Assembly (NCBI GenBank): GCA_030655135.1
Contig: JAURWC010000075.1
Span: forward strand, 177,501-241,500
Length of the DNA stretch: 64,000 bases
Direction: 5' to 3'
From: Hyphomicrobiaceae bacterium
Lineage (GTDB): Bacteria > Pseudomonadota > Alphaproteobacteria > Rhizobiales > Hyphomicrobiaceae
Shown: positions 32,090-40,629 of the stretch, one piece after another
How positions within the stretch are numbered: the first letter of the stretch is position 1
Layout: each line of letters starts with the position of its first letter
Position numbers and translations under genes: made by a program
The notes under the pieces: generated by a model
What the model was told of the DNA's origin: nothing
Seen by the model: the letters and a program-made list of their open reading frames with translations, nothing else
The model's database searches: none

Positions 32090-32893
32090 TCAGTTGACGC
32101 CACTGACCTGCGACTTGTTTCCGTAACGCAGGACACGAATGGAATTGCCGCGATCCTTCTTGCCAAAGTCGGCATCCGCCGTGGCATCCTTCTTTGGAAT
32201 GTCGGCGATCGACCGCAGTGCTAGCGAGATTTCTCCCGTCGAATTCGCCTGCGCGAGAACTTCGCTCTGGCGTGGCGTCATTTCGAGCGTGGCTGTATCG
32301 GCCGATGCTGATGCCGACTTGTCGCCTTCTTTGTTCTGGATCTGCTGTCCGATGGCGAGCACGCGCACGTTGCGGAACAAAATCTCGCTGACGACGTCTT
32401 CCTGGCCGGTGCGGCCACGCATGCGGCGAATGAGAATGACGTCGACATGATCGTTTGGCAGGATCAGGCGCCCCGCGGCCGTCGCCTCGGTAATCTTGGT
32501 CGAGATCGCGCGCATGCCGGCGGGCAGGATGGCCGCGAGAACGCCGCCCTGTCCGGCCTTGATGAGCTTATCGGTTGTGATGGGCTCGCCAGCGATAAGC
32601 GGCGCGCGCACGACAGAGCCGGTCAGTCCGGCGATAGTCTCCGGCGGCGAAGACCGCGTGATGAATGATGGCGACACAGCCTCTTTTGGCCACGTCTGCC
32701 AGCGGAATAAGCCCTCGTTGGCGATGGCGCCGAGGTCGATTGCAGCGGCCGCAACCAGAACTTCGCTGACGTCGACTTTGACTTCGACGGTGGTTTCCTT
32801 GGCGGGCTGATTGACGATGCCCTGCATCAGCACGAACGCGCCAAGCCCGGCTACGCCGGCGATCGCGATCCCAATGAGCTGACCCGTTTTCAT
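32090..32893 (-). CDS. cpaB: Tad pilus assembly protein CpaB/RcpC
   Basis: 267 residues. N-terminal membrane helix (LIGIAIAGVAGLGAFVLMQG), then an SAF/beta-clip domain (SEVLVAAAAIDLGAI, RAPLIAGEPITTDKLI) and the RcpC region (GMRAISTKITEATAAGRLILPNDHVDVILI). ATG 32893 puts the helix at the N terminus; the longer frame to 32956 adds a Cys-rich leader without support. 36 bases before cpaC. Confidence 0.93.
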   Translation of the reverse strand: MKTGQLIGIAIAGVAGLGAFVLMQGIVNQPAKETTVEVKVDVSEVLVAAAAIDLGAIANEGLFRWQTWPKEAVSPSFITRSSPPETIAGLTGSVVRAPLIAGEPITTDKLIKAGQGGVLAAILPAGMRAISTKITEATAAGRLILPNDHVDVILIRRMRGRTGQEDVVSEILFRNVRVLAIGQQIQNKEGDKSASASADTATLEMTPRQSEVLAQANSTGEISLALRSIADIPKKDATADADFGKKDRGNSIRVLRYGNKSQVSGVN

Positions 32894-33034
32894 GTCGCAT
32901 CCAACGTCTGAACAGCCCCCGGCCCAACGCGCAGGGACATGCAGACAGTGCGCCACAAATATCTATGATTCTTTAATCCGCGTGCCGGAACGAACCGCGC
33001 CGCGTTGTTTATCCAGTGATTCGTTGTAAGGCGT

Positions 33035-33532
33035 TCAGATCAGGGCTTTAAACAGCGCAGAGTAGGGGAAAAGCACCAGGGCGGCTGCGCCAATGGCAAG
33101 CCCGTATGGCATTCCGGTCTCAGACCGATGGAGCCGAACGGCCCACTCCGGGATCGGCAGAGCGGCAGCCGGATAGCCGCGATACGCGACGAGCGCGAGC
33201 AGTAGCACCGAACCGAACATCGCTGTCACGAGCAGGAACGGGGCCAACTGCGGCAGGCCTAACCAGAGCGCGCCGGCGGCAAGTAATTTGGCGTCTCCGC
33301 CGCCAACCCAGCCAAACGCGAACATCACGACGCCTGCGACGAGCATGATTCCGCCCGCCGCGAGATGGCTTGCGACCACATCAAGCGGTAGGCCGGCGAT
33401 CGGGAAGATCAACAGGAAAGCGGCCAGGAGACCCAACGAGATCCGATTTGGGATCGTCATGGTCAGCATGTCCATCGCCGCAGCAAAAGCCATTGCCGCA
33501 GGAAAAATCAACAGAAGCGATGACTGGTACAT
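33035..33532 (-). CDS. cpaA: Prepilin peptidase CpaA/TadV (A24 family)
   Basis: 165 residues, polytopic (about five helices). An aspartic prepilin peptidase: first Asp in MDMLTMTIPNRIS, second in the GGGDAKLLAA (GxGD-type) motif. Cuts the Flp pilins encoded just upstream. ATG 33532 has GGAAGG upstream; the longer form to 33571 would overlap the flp stop. Confidence 0.93.
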   Translation of the reverse strand: MYQSSLLLIFPAAMAFAAAMDMLTMTIPNRISLGLLAAFLLIFPIAGLPLDVVASHLAAGGIMLVAGVVMFAFGWVGGGDAKLLAAGALWLGLPQLAPFLLVTAMFGSVLLLALVAYRGYPAAALPIPEWAVRLHRSETGMPYGLAIGAAALVLFPYSALFKALI

Positions 33533-33548
33533 CCGTGCCTTCCGAAAT

Positions 33549-33716
33549 TTAGTTCGAAATCGCGGCGCCAAGTGTAGAGCCGATGAGTTGGTAAGCGCCT
33601 TTCAGGCTTTCACTACTTGTCGAAAGTGCGCCAACGATGAGGACTGATATCAAACCAGCGATCAGCCCGTACTCGATCGACGTTGCCCCGCAACGGCAGT
33701 TTGCGAACTTTTTCAC
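33549..33716 (-). CDS. flp: Flp family type IVb pilin (copy 2)
   Basis: 55 residues. Short basic leader ending CRCG, then the processed helix ATSIEYGLIAGLISVLIVGA with the Flp hallmark Gly-A-T-x-I-E-Y-G; the Glu at +5 and neighbouring Tyr are conserved. GTG start at 33716 with AGGG upstream gives normal Flp length; an ATG at 33773 would add an improbable leader. Leader Cys residues are unusual compared with the first copy. Confidence 0.88.
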   Translation of the reverse strand: MKKFANCRCGATSIEYGLIAGLISVLIVGALSTSSESLKGAYQLIGSTLGAAISN

Positions 33717-33774
33717 GGTCTGCCCTATATGGGTCGGGTGCTGGGCCAGCTCGGAGGCAGGCCCAGCACTCATA

Positions 33775-33948
33775 CTACTTTGCTTCCGAAAGCTTGGTGC
33801 TGACCAAGCCGAAGATGCGCTTTAGCTCGGTGCTGATAGTTGGCAGTGCGACGATGATGGCGATGCTGACGAAGCCAGCGATCAGACCGTATTCGATGGC
33901 CGTAGCGCCGGACTCATCCTTGGCGAAGCGCGAAAGAAGGTTGGTCAT
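33775..33948 (-). CDS. flp: Flp family type IVb pilin (copy 1, probable major pilin)
   Basis: 57 residues, MTNLLSRFAKDESG then ATAIEYGLIAGFVSIAIIVA. Cleavage after Gly by CpaA is expected. An excellent ribosome site (AAGGAG, 8 bases before ATG 33948) and the first position in the operon suggest the highest expression, so this is probably the structural pilin (inference). Confidence 0.94.
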   Translation of the reverse strand: MTNLLSRFAKDESGATAIEYGLIAGFVSIAIIVALPTISTELKRIFGLVSTKLSEAK

Positions 33949-34447
33949 AGAATTACTCCTTACAAGTCGTGTTGTGATGCCATTGATCCAGCTCATCGCG
34001 GAACCAGAGAGGCCTTGCGCTGAACTAGCTTGACCATACGCACGATCGATTAAACTGAAGTAAATCTGCCAGCGGAAAGCTGAATTTCTCGGTTCGTCGG
34101 TGTTAATCAAGAGAATGCATAGTAGTATAAAGTAATTCTAGAAAAATATGCACGCGGGCGGATAATTAATGTCGATTACAACAACAATAATGATGGCTTG
34201 CAGACCAGCATCTGTCGTTGTTTCACGTTAACCAAGCGGAAATGCCAAGTATATCTGCGATACATCCTTGGGTTGATATCATCAAGCCGGCTCACAAGAC
34301 TGCGTCGCTCAGGCTGGGCGGAAGCGGTGAGCTCATGAAATTGAGAGTTTCGAACGCCAGCCATGCCGTCCCGGCACGGCCGTTGGCAGTTCCTTCACCA
34401 ATTCGCAGTCAAATTGCCGGAAGTGATTCATCAAAGGGCGGTCCGCC
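33949..34447. promoter_or_regulatory. Divergent regulatory region of the tad locus
   Basis: 499 bases between the flp operon (minus) and the plus-strand pilus genes. The middle (about 34080-34260) is clearly more AT-rich than its surroundings, typical for promoter DNA. I could not fix -35/-10 boxes with confidence. Short frames here (34169, 34218) have no family resemblance and are not called. Confidence 0.5.
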
Positions 34448-34939
34448 ATGAGCCGTGACATCAAGCTGTGCTTGCTTCGCTTCCCATTGGCGATGGCTGC
34501 TGCTTTTGTCTTTCTGTCCACGCCTGCGGTTCAAGCTGCCGACCTCATCGTGCATTATGATCAGTCTCAGCTGCTGCGCCTGTCTCGCCCCGTGGCCGAA
34601 GTCATCATTGGCAACCCGTCGATCGCCGACGTGACGGTGCAGGGGGCAAACCTGCTGGTCGTGACCGGCAAGACGTTCGGCATCACGAACATCATCGCGC
34701 TGGACGCCGACCGCAAGATCATCAAAGACCAGCGCGTCATCGTCGAGCGTGACGAAAACCGCGTCGTCAATCTGCATAAGGCGGGCGTGCGTCAGTCCTA
34801 CAGCTGCACACCCAACTGCTCGCCCACGCTGACGATCGGCGATGACACAGCTTACTTCGAGCAGATCCAAAAGCACTCGGCAGCGAAAACCGGCTTCTCC
34901 AATAGCGAAGCGCCGCCGGCCTCTCAGGGTGCACCGTAG
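34448..34939 (+). CDS. Stand-alone pilus assembly N-terminal domain protein
   Basis: 163 residues with a signal peptide (FPLAMAAAFVFLSTPAVQAA). The body matches the N-terminal pilus domain found in CpaC secretins: QLLRLSRPVAEVIIGNPSIADVTVQ, then NLLVVTGKTFGITNIIALD. There is no secretin domain. Two Cys (YSCTPNCSP) near residue 118 may form a disulfide. Probably a periplasmic helper of the pilus channel. Divergent from flp, followed by two TadE-like genes. Confidence 0.85.
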   Translation: MSRDIKLCLLRFPLAMAAAFVFLSTPAVQAADLIVHYDQSQLLRLSRPVAEVIIGNPSIADVTVQGANLLVVTGKTFGITNIIALDADRKIIKDQRVIVERDENRVVNLHKAGVRQSYSCTPNCSPTLTIGDDTAYFEQIQKHSAAKTGFSNSEAPPASQGAP

Positions 34940-35049
34940 CCTCAGCAACATCTTCTTTACTATCGCGCTAGTCGCCTTGCAGCCATTACCGCTCCTTAAG
35001 GCCGGCCCGCTACCATGCGGCTGCACGTTCATAGTGATCCTCGGCATTC

Positions 35050-35628
35050 ATGCATAAACATCCACACAACCGCGTTCGGATGGCGCAAGTTTTTTGCCGC
35101 TTCGGCAGGGCGCGCGACGGCGCAACGGCGATCGAGTTTGCCATGGTGGTGACGCCCTTCCTGATGCTGGTCTTTGGCGTCATCGGTATCGGGCTGTTTT
35201 TCTTCACCGAGACGGTCCTGGACCAGGCCCTGAACGCGAGTGCCCGCCAGATTCGAACGGGCCAAAGCCATCAGACGGCAACAGGCGAACTCACCGTTGG
35301 AGATCTGAAGAAGGACGTCTGCGGCAGAACAGCCGGCCTCATTTCCTGTGGCAAATTGAGCCTGATCATCCAGAACAGCGACACCTGGGACAACGTGACG
35401 ACGATACCCTCGTGCACCAACACAAGCGGTTCCGTGGTCGGATCCAACTACGCCGACACCATTCCCGTGTCGACCGGCGCGGGCGGCCGCGAGCGCGTCG
35501 TGATCATCGTCGCCTGCTATCCCTGGGAGCTATTAACTTCTATTCCGTATCTAGGTTTGGGTAACGTCAACGGCGGGTCGGCGCAGTTGATCCAGTCTGT
35601 CATGGCATTCAAGAGCGAGCCATACTGA
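35050..35628 (+). CDS. TadE-like minor pseudopilin
   Basis: 192 residues. N-terminal TadE motif: RARDGATAIEFAMVVTPFLMLVFGVIGIG (Gly-Ala-x-Ala-Ile-Glu-Phe plus hydrophobic helix; quoted across residues 21-49). A soluble periplasmic part contains three to four Cys. TadE and TadF are minor pilins processed by CpaA. ATG 35050 lacks a good ribosome site; ATG 35080 is an alternative. The stop overlaps the next gene. Confidence 0.87.
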   Translation: MHKHPHNRVRMAQVFCRFGRARDGATAIEFAMVVTPFLMLVFGVIGIGLFFFTETVLDQALNASARQIRTGQSHQTATGELTVGDLKKDVCGRTAGLISCGKLSLIIQNSDTWDNVTTIPSCTNTSGSVVGSNYADTIPVSTGAGGRERVVIIVACYPWELLTSIPYLGLGNVNGGSAQLIQSVMAFKSEPY

Positions 35629-35639
35629 TGGGAGCAGCG

Positions 35640-36260
35640 ATGGGCAAGATGCGCTGCCGCGCCAAGCACTTCATCGGCGTCGTACAGGCGTGCCGCCGGA
35701 ACAGCGATGGGGTTGCTGCCATCGAGTTTGCTTTCATCGCGCCAATCCTGATGACGATGTTTTTTGGCGTGTTCGAAATGGGTCGCGCCTACGCAGCGCA
35801 CCGCCGGTTCCTTAGCGCGACCAATATGATTGGCGACCTGGTAGCGCGCGAGAAGTCCCTGTCCCAAGAAGGGCTGCGAAGCGTCTACCAATTGGCTCCC
35901 ACCGTGATGGGCAGTTACGGCAGCAGCACGGCAACATTGACGGTGGAAGTTCTACCCATCCGGATGCCGGATCCCATCGCAAAACCGAACGACGTTCGCA
36001 TTTACGCAACGCCGGAGCGATTCGACAAATCCACGCCCTCATGCGGCGCCCAGACGGTGACGCAAGACGTTAAGGATCTCCTCGCGAACACGACCGAGGG
36101 CCTGATCATGGTCACCTCGACCTATGCCTACAAGCCGCTGTTTGCTTACCCGCTCGTCGGCTCGATGACGTGGACCAACGTGGCCACATTTGCGCCGCGA
36201 CAGAATTGCGTCGCGTTCGGCACCGGCACGTCTGCGAAGAGCTGCACCAACCCCTGCTGA
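35640..36260 (+). CDS. TadE-like minor pseudopilin (second copy)
   Basis: About 206 residues. NSDGVAAIEFAFIAPILMTM shows the TadE signature, followed by a periplasmic domain with Cys in STPSCGAQT and a C-terminal CTNPC. GGGAG lies 5 bases before ATG 35640; ATG 35628, which overlaps the previous stop (TGATG), is also possible. With the preceding gene it forms the TadE/TadF-type pair. TadG is not seen in this window. Confidence 0.87.
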   Translation: MGKMRCRAKHFIGVVQACRRNSDGVAAIEFAFIAPILMTMFFGVFEMGRAYAAHRRFLSATNMIGDLVAREKSLSQEGLRSVYQLAPTVMGSYGSSTATLTVEVLPIRMPDPIAKPNDVRIYATPERFDKSTPSCGAQTVTQDVKDLLANTTEGLIMVTSTYAYKPLFAYPLVGSMTWTNVATFAPRQNCVAFGTGTSAKSCTNPC

Positions 36261-36463
36261 CCTACGAGTATTTGTCGTGACTGGCGACAAATGGTGGAAG
36301 CACGGCAGATAGGCGCTTTCAACTGGTAAAGTCGAAAGACCTTCGCCGTTTTGAAGAATGAATTTTGTCTGAAACGGCTATCGATTGCTTTACCTTTGCC
36401 CGCAATGCCCCTTATGCTGAATAAGAACTCAATGACTTAAAAACGCAAGTGAGGGCGCCGAAA

Positions 36464-37075
36464 ATGGGACGCCGTTCAGTACATACTGCAGACGAGTTGC
36501 GTGAACTTATATTGGGCGCATCTACTGAATTGATTGAAGCGAATGGTCTTGCCGGATTATCGGCTCGCGAGATCGCACGGCGCATCGGTTACTCACCGGG
36601 CACACTTTATAATATCTTTGAGAATCTCGATGACCTGGTGCTGACCATCGAGGGCCGCCTGCTTGATCGCCTGGATCAGGCGTTGGGCGACGTGCCTCCG
36701 GCAAGCAGCCCGACGCAAACCGTGCATCGGCTCGCTCAGGCGTACCTGCGGTTCACGCACGAAAACCCGAAGCTCTGGAACTTGCTGTTCGAACATCACC
36801 TGCCCCCAGGGCGCGAGGTGCCGGCATGGTATCAAACAAAGCTCGAAGGATTGTTGTCGCGCGTGGAAAACGCTTTGGCTCCGGTGCTGACCAGATCAGA
36901 CGACAAGCGCCGTGCCGCGCGTGTGTTATGGGCTGGCGTGCACGGCATCACCTCACTGGCCACGACCGACAAGCTGTCGATTGTTTCCACGGAGTCGGCC
37001 CCCGCGCTCGTCGATGATCTAGTCTCGGCCTACCTCAAAGGCCTAGGCGAAAAACAGGACCAGCTCGCGACCTAG
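36464..37075 (+). CDS. TetR/AcrR family transcriptional regulator
   Basis: 203 residues. N-terminal helix-turn-helix: LILGASTELIEANGLAGLSA, REIARRIGYSPGTLYNIFEN. The C-terminal domain has RAARVLWAGVHGITSLA, the WHG-type pattern (W..G.HG). ATG 36464 is 8 bases after AGGG; a GTG at 36449 is less likely. Target unknown; neighbours are the tad genes upstream and a convergent membrane protein gene. Confidence 0.9.
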   Translation: MGRRSVHTADELRELILGASTELIEANGLAGLSAREIARRIGYSPGTLYNIFENLDDLVLTIEGRLLDRLDQALGDVPPASSPTQTVHRLAQAYLRFTHENPKLWNLLFEHHLPPGREVPAWYQTKLEGLLSRVENALAPVLTRSDDKRRAARVLWAGVHGITSLATTDKLSIVSTESAPALVDDLVSAYLKGLGEKQDQLAT

Positions 37076-37089
37076 CTGGCCTTACCCCT

Positions 37090-37971
37090 TCATGGCGCTG
37101 CTGCAGGCACAGTACCCGGAACGGCGACGGGTGCGGCCTGCTGCGATTCCGCAGTGGATCGCTCAACCGCAGGCGCCGGCGTTACTGAACCTGTCGTGAT
37201 CGAGCCATCAGCACCGGCGCGAACCGGCTCACCGGCGATCTCGGATCGTTTTGCAGGGACCACACCGAACCACTTGTCGGCGGGCAATAGCCGCGCGTGC
37301 AGTCCGGACCATAGATCCCGCGACGCGATGCCTTCCACGAACGGCTTCGTCGAGGGCGCCAGGAACGCCATGAGCAATGTCGCGACGAGCATGCCGGCAG
37401 TCGCCGCGGGATATCGGCGGTCATAGAGTTTCATCGCCGTGCCGAACGACGACTTGATGCGCGTGTCCATCACGTCCACCGAGTACATCTCGTCGAGCGT
37501 GAGGTGCACCAGATAGCCGATGAGAAGGAAGCCTGCAGCGAGCCAGGCCACGCCGTCATGCCGGCCGAGCACGTAGCGGAACACGACCGCCGTGGTCACG
37601 GCACAGAACAGGCCGGCGAGAATGGAATGCCAAACGCCGCGATGCACGGACAGCCTGTGGAACGCCGTGTGCAGCCCGTAGCGCACGAACGCCATGGTGC
37701 CGAGCCACAGCACCCAAAGCTCAGCAATCGATCGCGTCGTCGCGAACGTGAAAAGTACCGCAAAGGAGAAGAAAACGGCGAGCCCTGCGAACATGGCCCG
37801 GCTCGGACGCGATTCCTTGAGGTCGATGTCCGGAAGCACGGACCCCAGCACGCCCGCCATCGTCACGGCGATGAGATTTTCCGGCGCAATGACGTCCGCC
37901 GCCAGGGTTAGCGTCGCGAGACCACCAGCCACCACGGTTCCCACGCCGATGTGCGTCGTGAAATTCGCCAT
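37090..37971 (-). CDS. YdjM-like inner-membrane metal-dependent hydrolase family protein
   Basis: 293 residues. Start MANFTTHIGVGTVVAGG with His in the first helix; conserved VLGSVLPDIDL and FHRLSVHRGVWHSI carry the putative metal ligands, and HLTLDEMYSVDV follows. About six membrane helices, then a Pro/Ala-rich C-terminal tail (from about residue 240). The family is often annotated LexA-binding/metal-dependent hydrolase; the reaction is not known. AAAGGAG lies before ATG 37971. Confidence 0.85.
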   Translation of the reverse strand: MANFTTHIGVGTVVAGGLATLTLAADVIAPENLIAVTMAGVLGSVLPDIDLKESRPSRAMFAGLAVFFSFAVLFTFATTRSIAELWVLWLGTMAFVRYGLHTAFHRLSVHRGVWHSILAGLFCAVTTAVVFRYVLGRHDGVAWLAAGFLLIGYLVHLTLDEMYSVDVMDTRIKSSFGTAMKLYDRRYPAATAGMLVATLLMAFLAPSTKPFVEGIASRDLWSGLHARLLPADKWFGVVPAKRSEIAGEPVRAGADGSITTGSVTPAPAVERSTAESQQAAPVAVPGTVPAAAP

Positions 37972-38219
37972 GGTGAAACTCCTTTGCCTGGCACGGCTGA
38001 AACGGTGCCGCATGGACCACCAAGCATCAGATTCGTTGCGCCCGTGGCAGCCAGCCCGGCGTGCCGACTGTGGAAAAAGCTTTGTTTCCACGGCCGACGG
38101 TGCCGATCGGTCGCGGACAATTTTGCTGTGGTATTAGGCACGCAAGTCTGGCAACAGGGCTCAACGAGCCTGCAGGACCAGCGGCAGGCAGCACCCATCG
38201 CCGCCAGGACCATCGCGCC

Positions 38220-39143
38220 ATGACGCTGAATGAGCGCCCATCGGAAAGCGCAGTGCTTTCGGCCATCGCGCGCACTGCGGTGATCAGCATCGCCGTCGCC
38301 TTTGCCGTAATGGCGATCAAGTATCTGGCCTATTATGTCACCGGCTCTGTTGCGCTCTACTCCGACGCGCTTGAAAGCATCGTCAATGTCTTGACGGCGA
38401 TGGCCGCGCTTGCGGCAGTCTCAATCAGCGCCAAGCCCGCGGACGACAACCACCCCTTCGGGCATACCAAGGCTGAGTACTTCTCGGCCGTGTTCGAAGG
38501 CGTCCTTGTCGTAGTGGCGGCGATTTTGATTTTTCGCGAGGCGTACTACGCGTTTCTCGCGCCGCGGGCGCTCGAACAACCCGCGCTCGGCCTGGCCATC
38601 AATGGGGTCGCAACGCTCATCAATGGCGGCTGGGCGGCTTATCTCGTGAATCGCGGCCGCAGCTGGCGCTCGCCTGCCCTCGTGGCAGACGGCTGGCATC
38701 TGGCCACCGACGTCTTTACGTCGATAGGTGTCATCATCGGGCTAATTCTTGCGTCGATGACTGGCCTCAACGTTCTAGATCCTATCTTGGCGGCTGTCGT
38801 TGCGCTCAATGTGCTGTGGGCTGGCTACAAAATCATGAAGCAGTCGCTGAGCGGATTGATGGACGAAGCCGTCGATGCCGGGATGGAAAAGCGCATCCGT
38901 GCCGTCATCCAAGAGAGTGGCCACGGCGCGCTGCAGGTGCACGACATCCGCGCGCGCACCGCCGGCCGCATGACATTCATCGAGTTCCATATGGTCGTCC
39001 CTGGCGCGATGACGGTGTGGGAGGCCCACGTGATCTGCGACCGGGTGGAGGATGCGCTGGAGGCAGCGCTCGAATGTACGGACGTTTCGATCCACCTTGA
39101 GCCGGAACACAAGGCCAAGGCGGAAGCCCCCGTGGTGTTCTGA
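38220..39143 (+). CDS. Cation diffusion facilitator (CDF) family transporter
   Basis: 307 residues, COG0053/FieF-like metal efflux protein with six helices and a C-terminal cytoplasmic domain. Transport-site residues: SDALESIVNV in helix 2 and HLATDVFTSIGV (H-x3-D) in helix 5. The helix-2 pair is D-x3-S with Glu at +3 rather than the FieF D-x3-D, so metal preference is not clear. Also present: HPFGHTKAEYFSAVFEG. ATG 38220 is chosen; the upstream frame continues from 38061 without homology. Confidence 0.9.
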   Translation: MTLNERPSESAVLSAIARTAVISIAVAFAVMAIKYLAYYVTGSVALYSDALESIVNVLTAMAALAAVSISAKPADDNHPFGHTKAEYFSAVFEGVLVVVAAILIFREAYYAFLAPRALEQPALGLAINGVATLINGGWAAYLVNRGRSWRSPALVADGWHLATDVFTSIGVIIGLILASMTGLNVLDPILAAVVALNVLWAGYKIMKQSLSGLMDEAVDAGMEKRIRAVIQESGHGALQVHDIRARTAGRMTFIEFHMVVPGAMTVWEAHVICDRVEDALEAALECTDVSIHLEPEHKAKAEAPVVF

Positions 39144-39144
39144 C

Positions 39145-40110
39145 GTGACCGAGGGCCACGACAGCATTCTGCGCCTGCCGGACGGCACTAAAGTCGGCCT
39201 CGCCGTCTACGGCGATCCGGCGGGATTGCCGGTTCTCGCGTTCCACGGCACACCCGCATCCCGGCTGATGTACCGCAAGGGCGACGCGGCAGCGCGAAAG
39301 CTTGGCCTGAAGCTGATTGCGACCGACCGCCCGGGTTACGGGCTTTCGCCGATCGATCGCAATGGAACATTGGCATCGCGCACCGCTTTGCACGTCGCGG
39401 TCGCTGATACGCTGGGCCTCGACCGGTTTGCACTGGTGGGCATCTCCGGCGGCAGCCCCTATGCCGCTGCTCTCGCCAGCCGCCTGGCCGACCGCGTGAC
39501 CGCATTGGCACTCGTCAGCCCGATGGGACCCGTCGCCGACTATGTCGCGGCAGGCCTGCCGCGTCTGCCGTTGCTGCAACGCCGCTTCTTCTTGAATCTG
39601 TCGCAGCGCGGCTGGCTTGTTAAGCCAGGGGCGGCGCTGGGCGTCGCAGCGTTTCGCGCCGCACCTCGCGCCTTCGCTCACGCGTTCAAGGGAGCGCTGG
39701 GCGGCGATGATAGCCGGATACTGTCCGACCCAGGTGTGCTTGATGGCTTGATCGAGATGACGCGGGAGGCGCTGCGGTCTGGGGCGGCCGGTGCTGTAGC
39801 AGACTTCCGTATTTATGGTCAGCCCTGGGCGATCGACTACCAGGCAATCTCATCTCCCGCAACGATCTGGGCCGGTACCGCCGACAAGGTGGTTCCCGTG
39901 CCAGTCTGTGCCTACCTGGCACAGCGTATTCCACGTGGCCGTCTCATCACCGTGCCCGGCGGCGCGCATTTCTGGATCCTGGAGCACGTCTCCGAGGTCC
40001 TGGCGCGGGTGCGGACGATGACCGACACTGCTCAGGTTTCCCCCGTTGAACCCGGCGCGGCCTCAGGCGTTATCCGCCCGGCCCCCAATTCCATTCCGGA
40101 CCTTCCATGA
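39145..40110 (+). CDS. Alpha/beta hydrolase
   Basis: 321 residues. Oxyanion His-Gly in LAFHGTPASRLMY, nucleophile elbow GISGGSPYA (Ser), Asp in GTADKVVPV and final His in PGGAHFWILE, all in the expected order. The GTG start lies 1 base after the CDF stop; its ribosome site is weak. The stop overlaps the tspO-like start (ATGA). Substrate unknown. Confidence 0.88.
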   Translation: MTEGHDSILRLPDGTKVGLAVYGDPAGLPVLAFHGTPASRLMYRKGDAAARKLGLKLIATDRPGYGLSPIDRNGTLASRTALHVAVADTLGLDRFALVGISGGSPYAAALASRLADRVTALALVSPMGPVADYVAAGLPRLPLLQRRFFLNLSQRGWLVKPGAALGVAAFRAAPRAFAHAFKGALGGDDSRILSDPGVLDGLIEMTREALRSGAAGAVADFRIYGQPWAIDYQAISSPATIWAGTADKVVPVPVCAYLAQRIPRGRLITVPGGAHFWILEHVSEVLARVRTMTDTAQVSPVEPGAASGVIRPAPNSIPDLP

Positions 40111-40565
40111 AAAAGTATGCCTCCCTCGTCGTTTTTTTGGTCGTCACTGTTGTGGCGGCCTCCAGCGGCTCGGTCTTTCAGCCGGGCCCCTGGTATGCGG
40201 GCCTCGCCAAGCCGGAATGGACGCCGCCCAACTGGCTGTTTCCGATTGCCTGGTTCATTCTCTATTTCATGATCGCGATGGCCGGCTGGCTCGCCTGGCG
40301 CACCCAGGGGTTCGGCCTGGCACTAAAATTCTGGATCGCCCAGCTCGTCTTCAACGCCGCGTGGTCTTACATCATGTTCGGCGCCCACCAGATCGGTTGG
40401 GCCCTGGCAGACTTGGCAGCCATGTGGCTGGTGATCGCCGGGTTCATCATTACCGTCTGGAATTCCAGCCGGGCAGCGGGTTTGCTCTTCGTGCCCTACT
40501 TGGCCTGGGCAACATTTGCCGGCGCCCTGAATCTGGCGGTTTGGCAAATGAACCCCGGCGTCTGA
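40107..40565 (+). CDS. tspO: TspO/MBR family tryptophan-rich sensory protein
   Basis: 152 residues, five membrane helices. Family pattern: [21 protein letters not shown], split here as residues 29-49, and [30 protein letters not shown]. Binds porphyrins; in Rhodobacter it acts as an oxygen-linked regulator. Co-translated with the hydrolase upstream. Confidence 0.93.
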   Translation: MKKYASLVVFLVVTVVAASSGSVFQPGPWYAGLAKPEWTPPNWLFPIAWFILYFMIAMAGWLAWRTQGFGLALKFWIAQLVFNAAWSYIMFGAHQIGWALADLAAMWLVIAGFIITVWNSSRAAGLLFVPYLAWATFAGALNLAVWQMNPGV

Positions 40566-40629
40566 TGGGCGAACTCAGCGGCATCCGTACGGCTTGACTG
40601 ACCAATCCGGCAGTGGTCTATCCGCTCGC

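Noticed and set aside
34218-34451. Possible 77-residue protein upstream of the pilus accessory gene
   Set aside because: No family resemblance or signal peptide, poor ribosome site, and it overlaps the better supported start at 34448.
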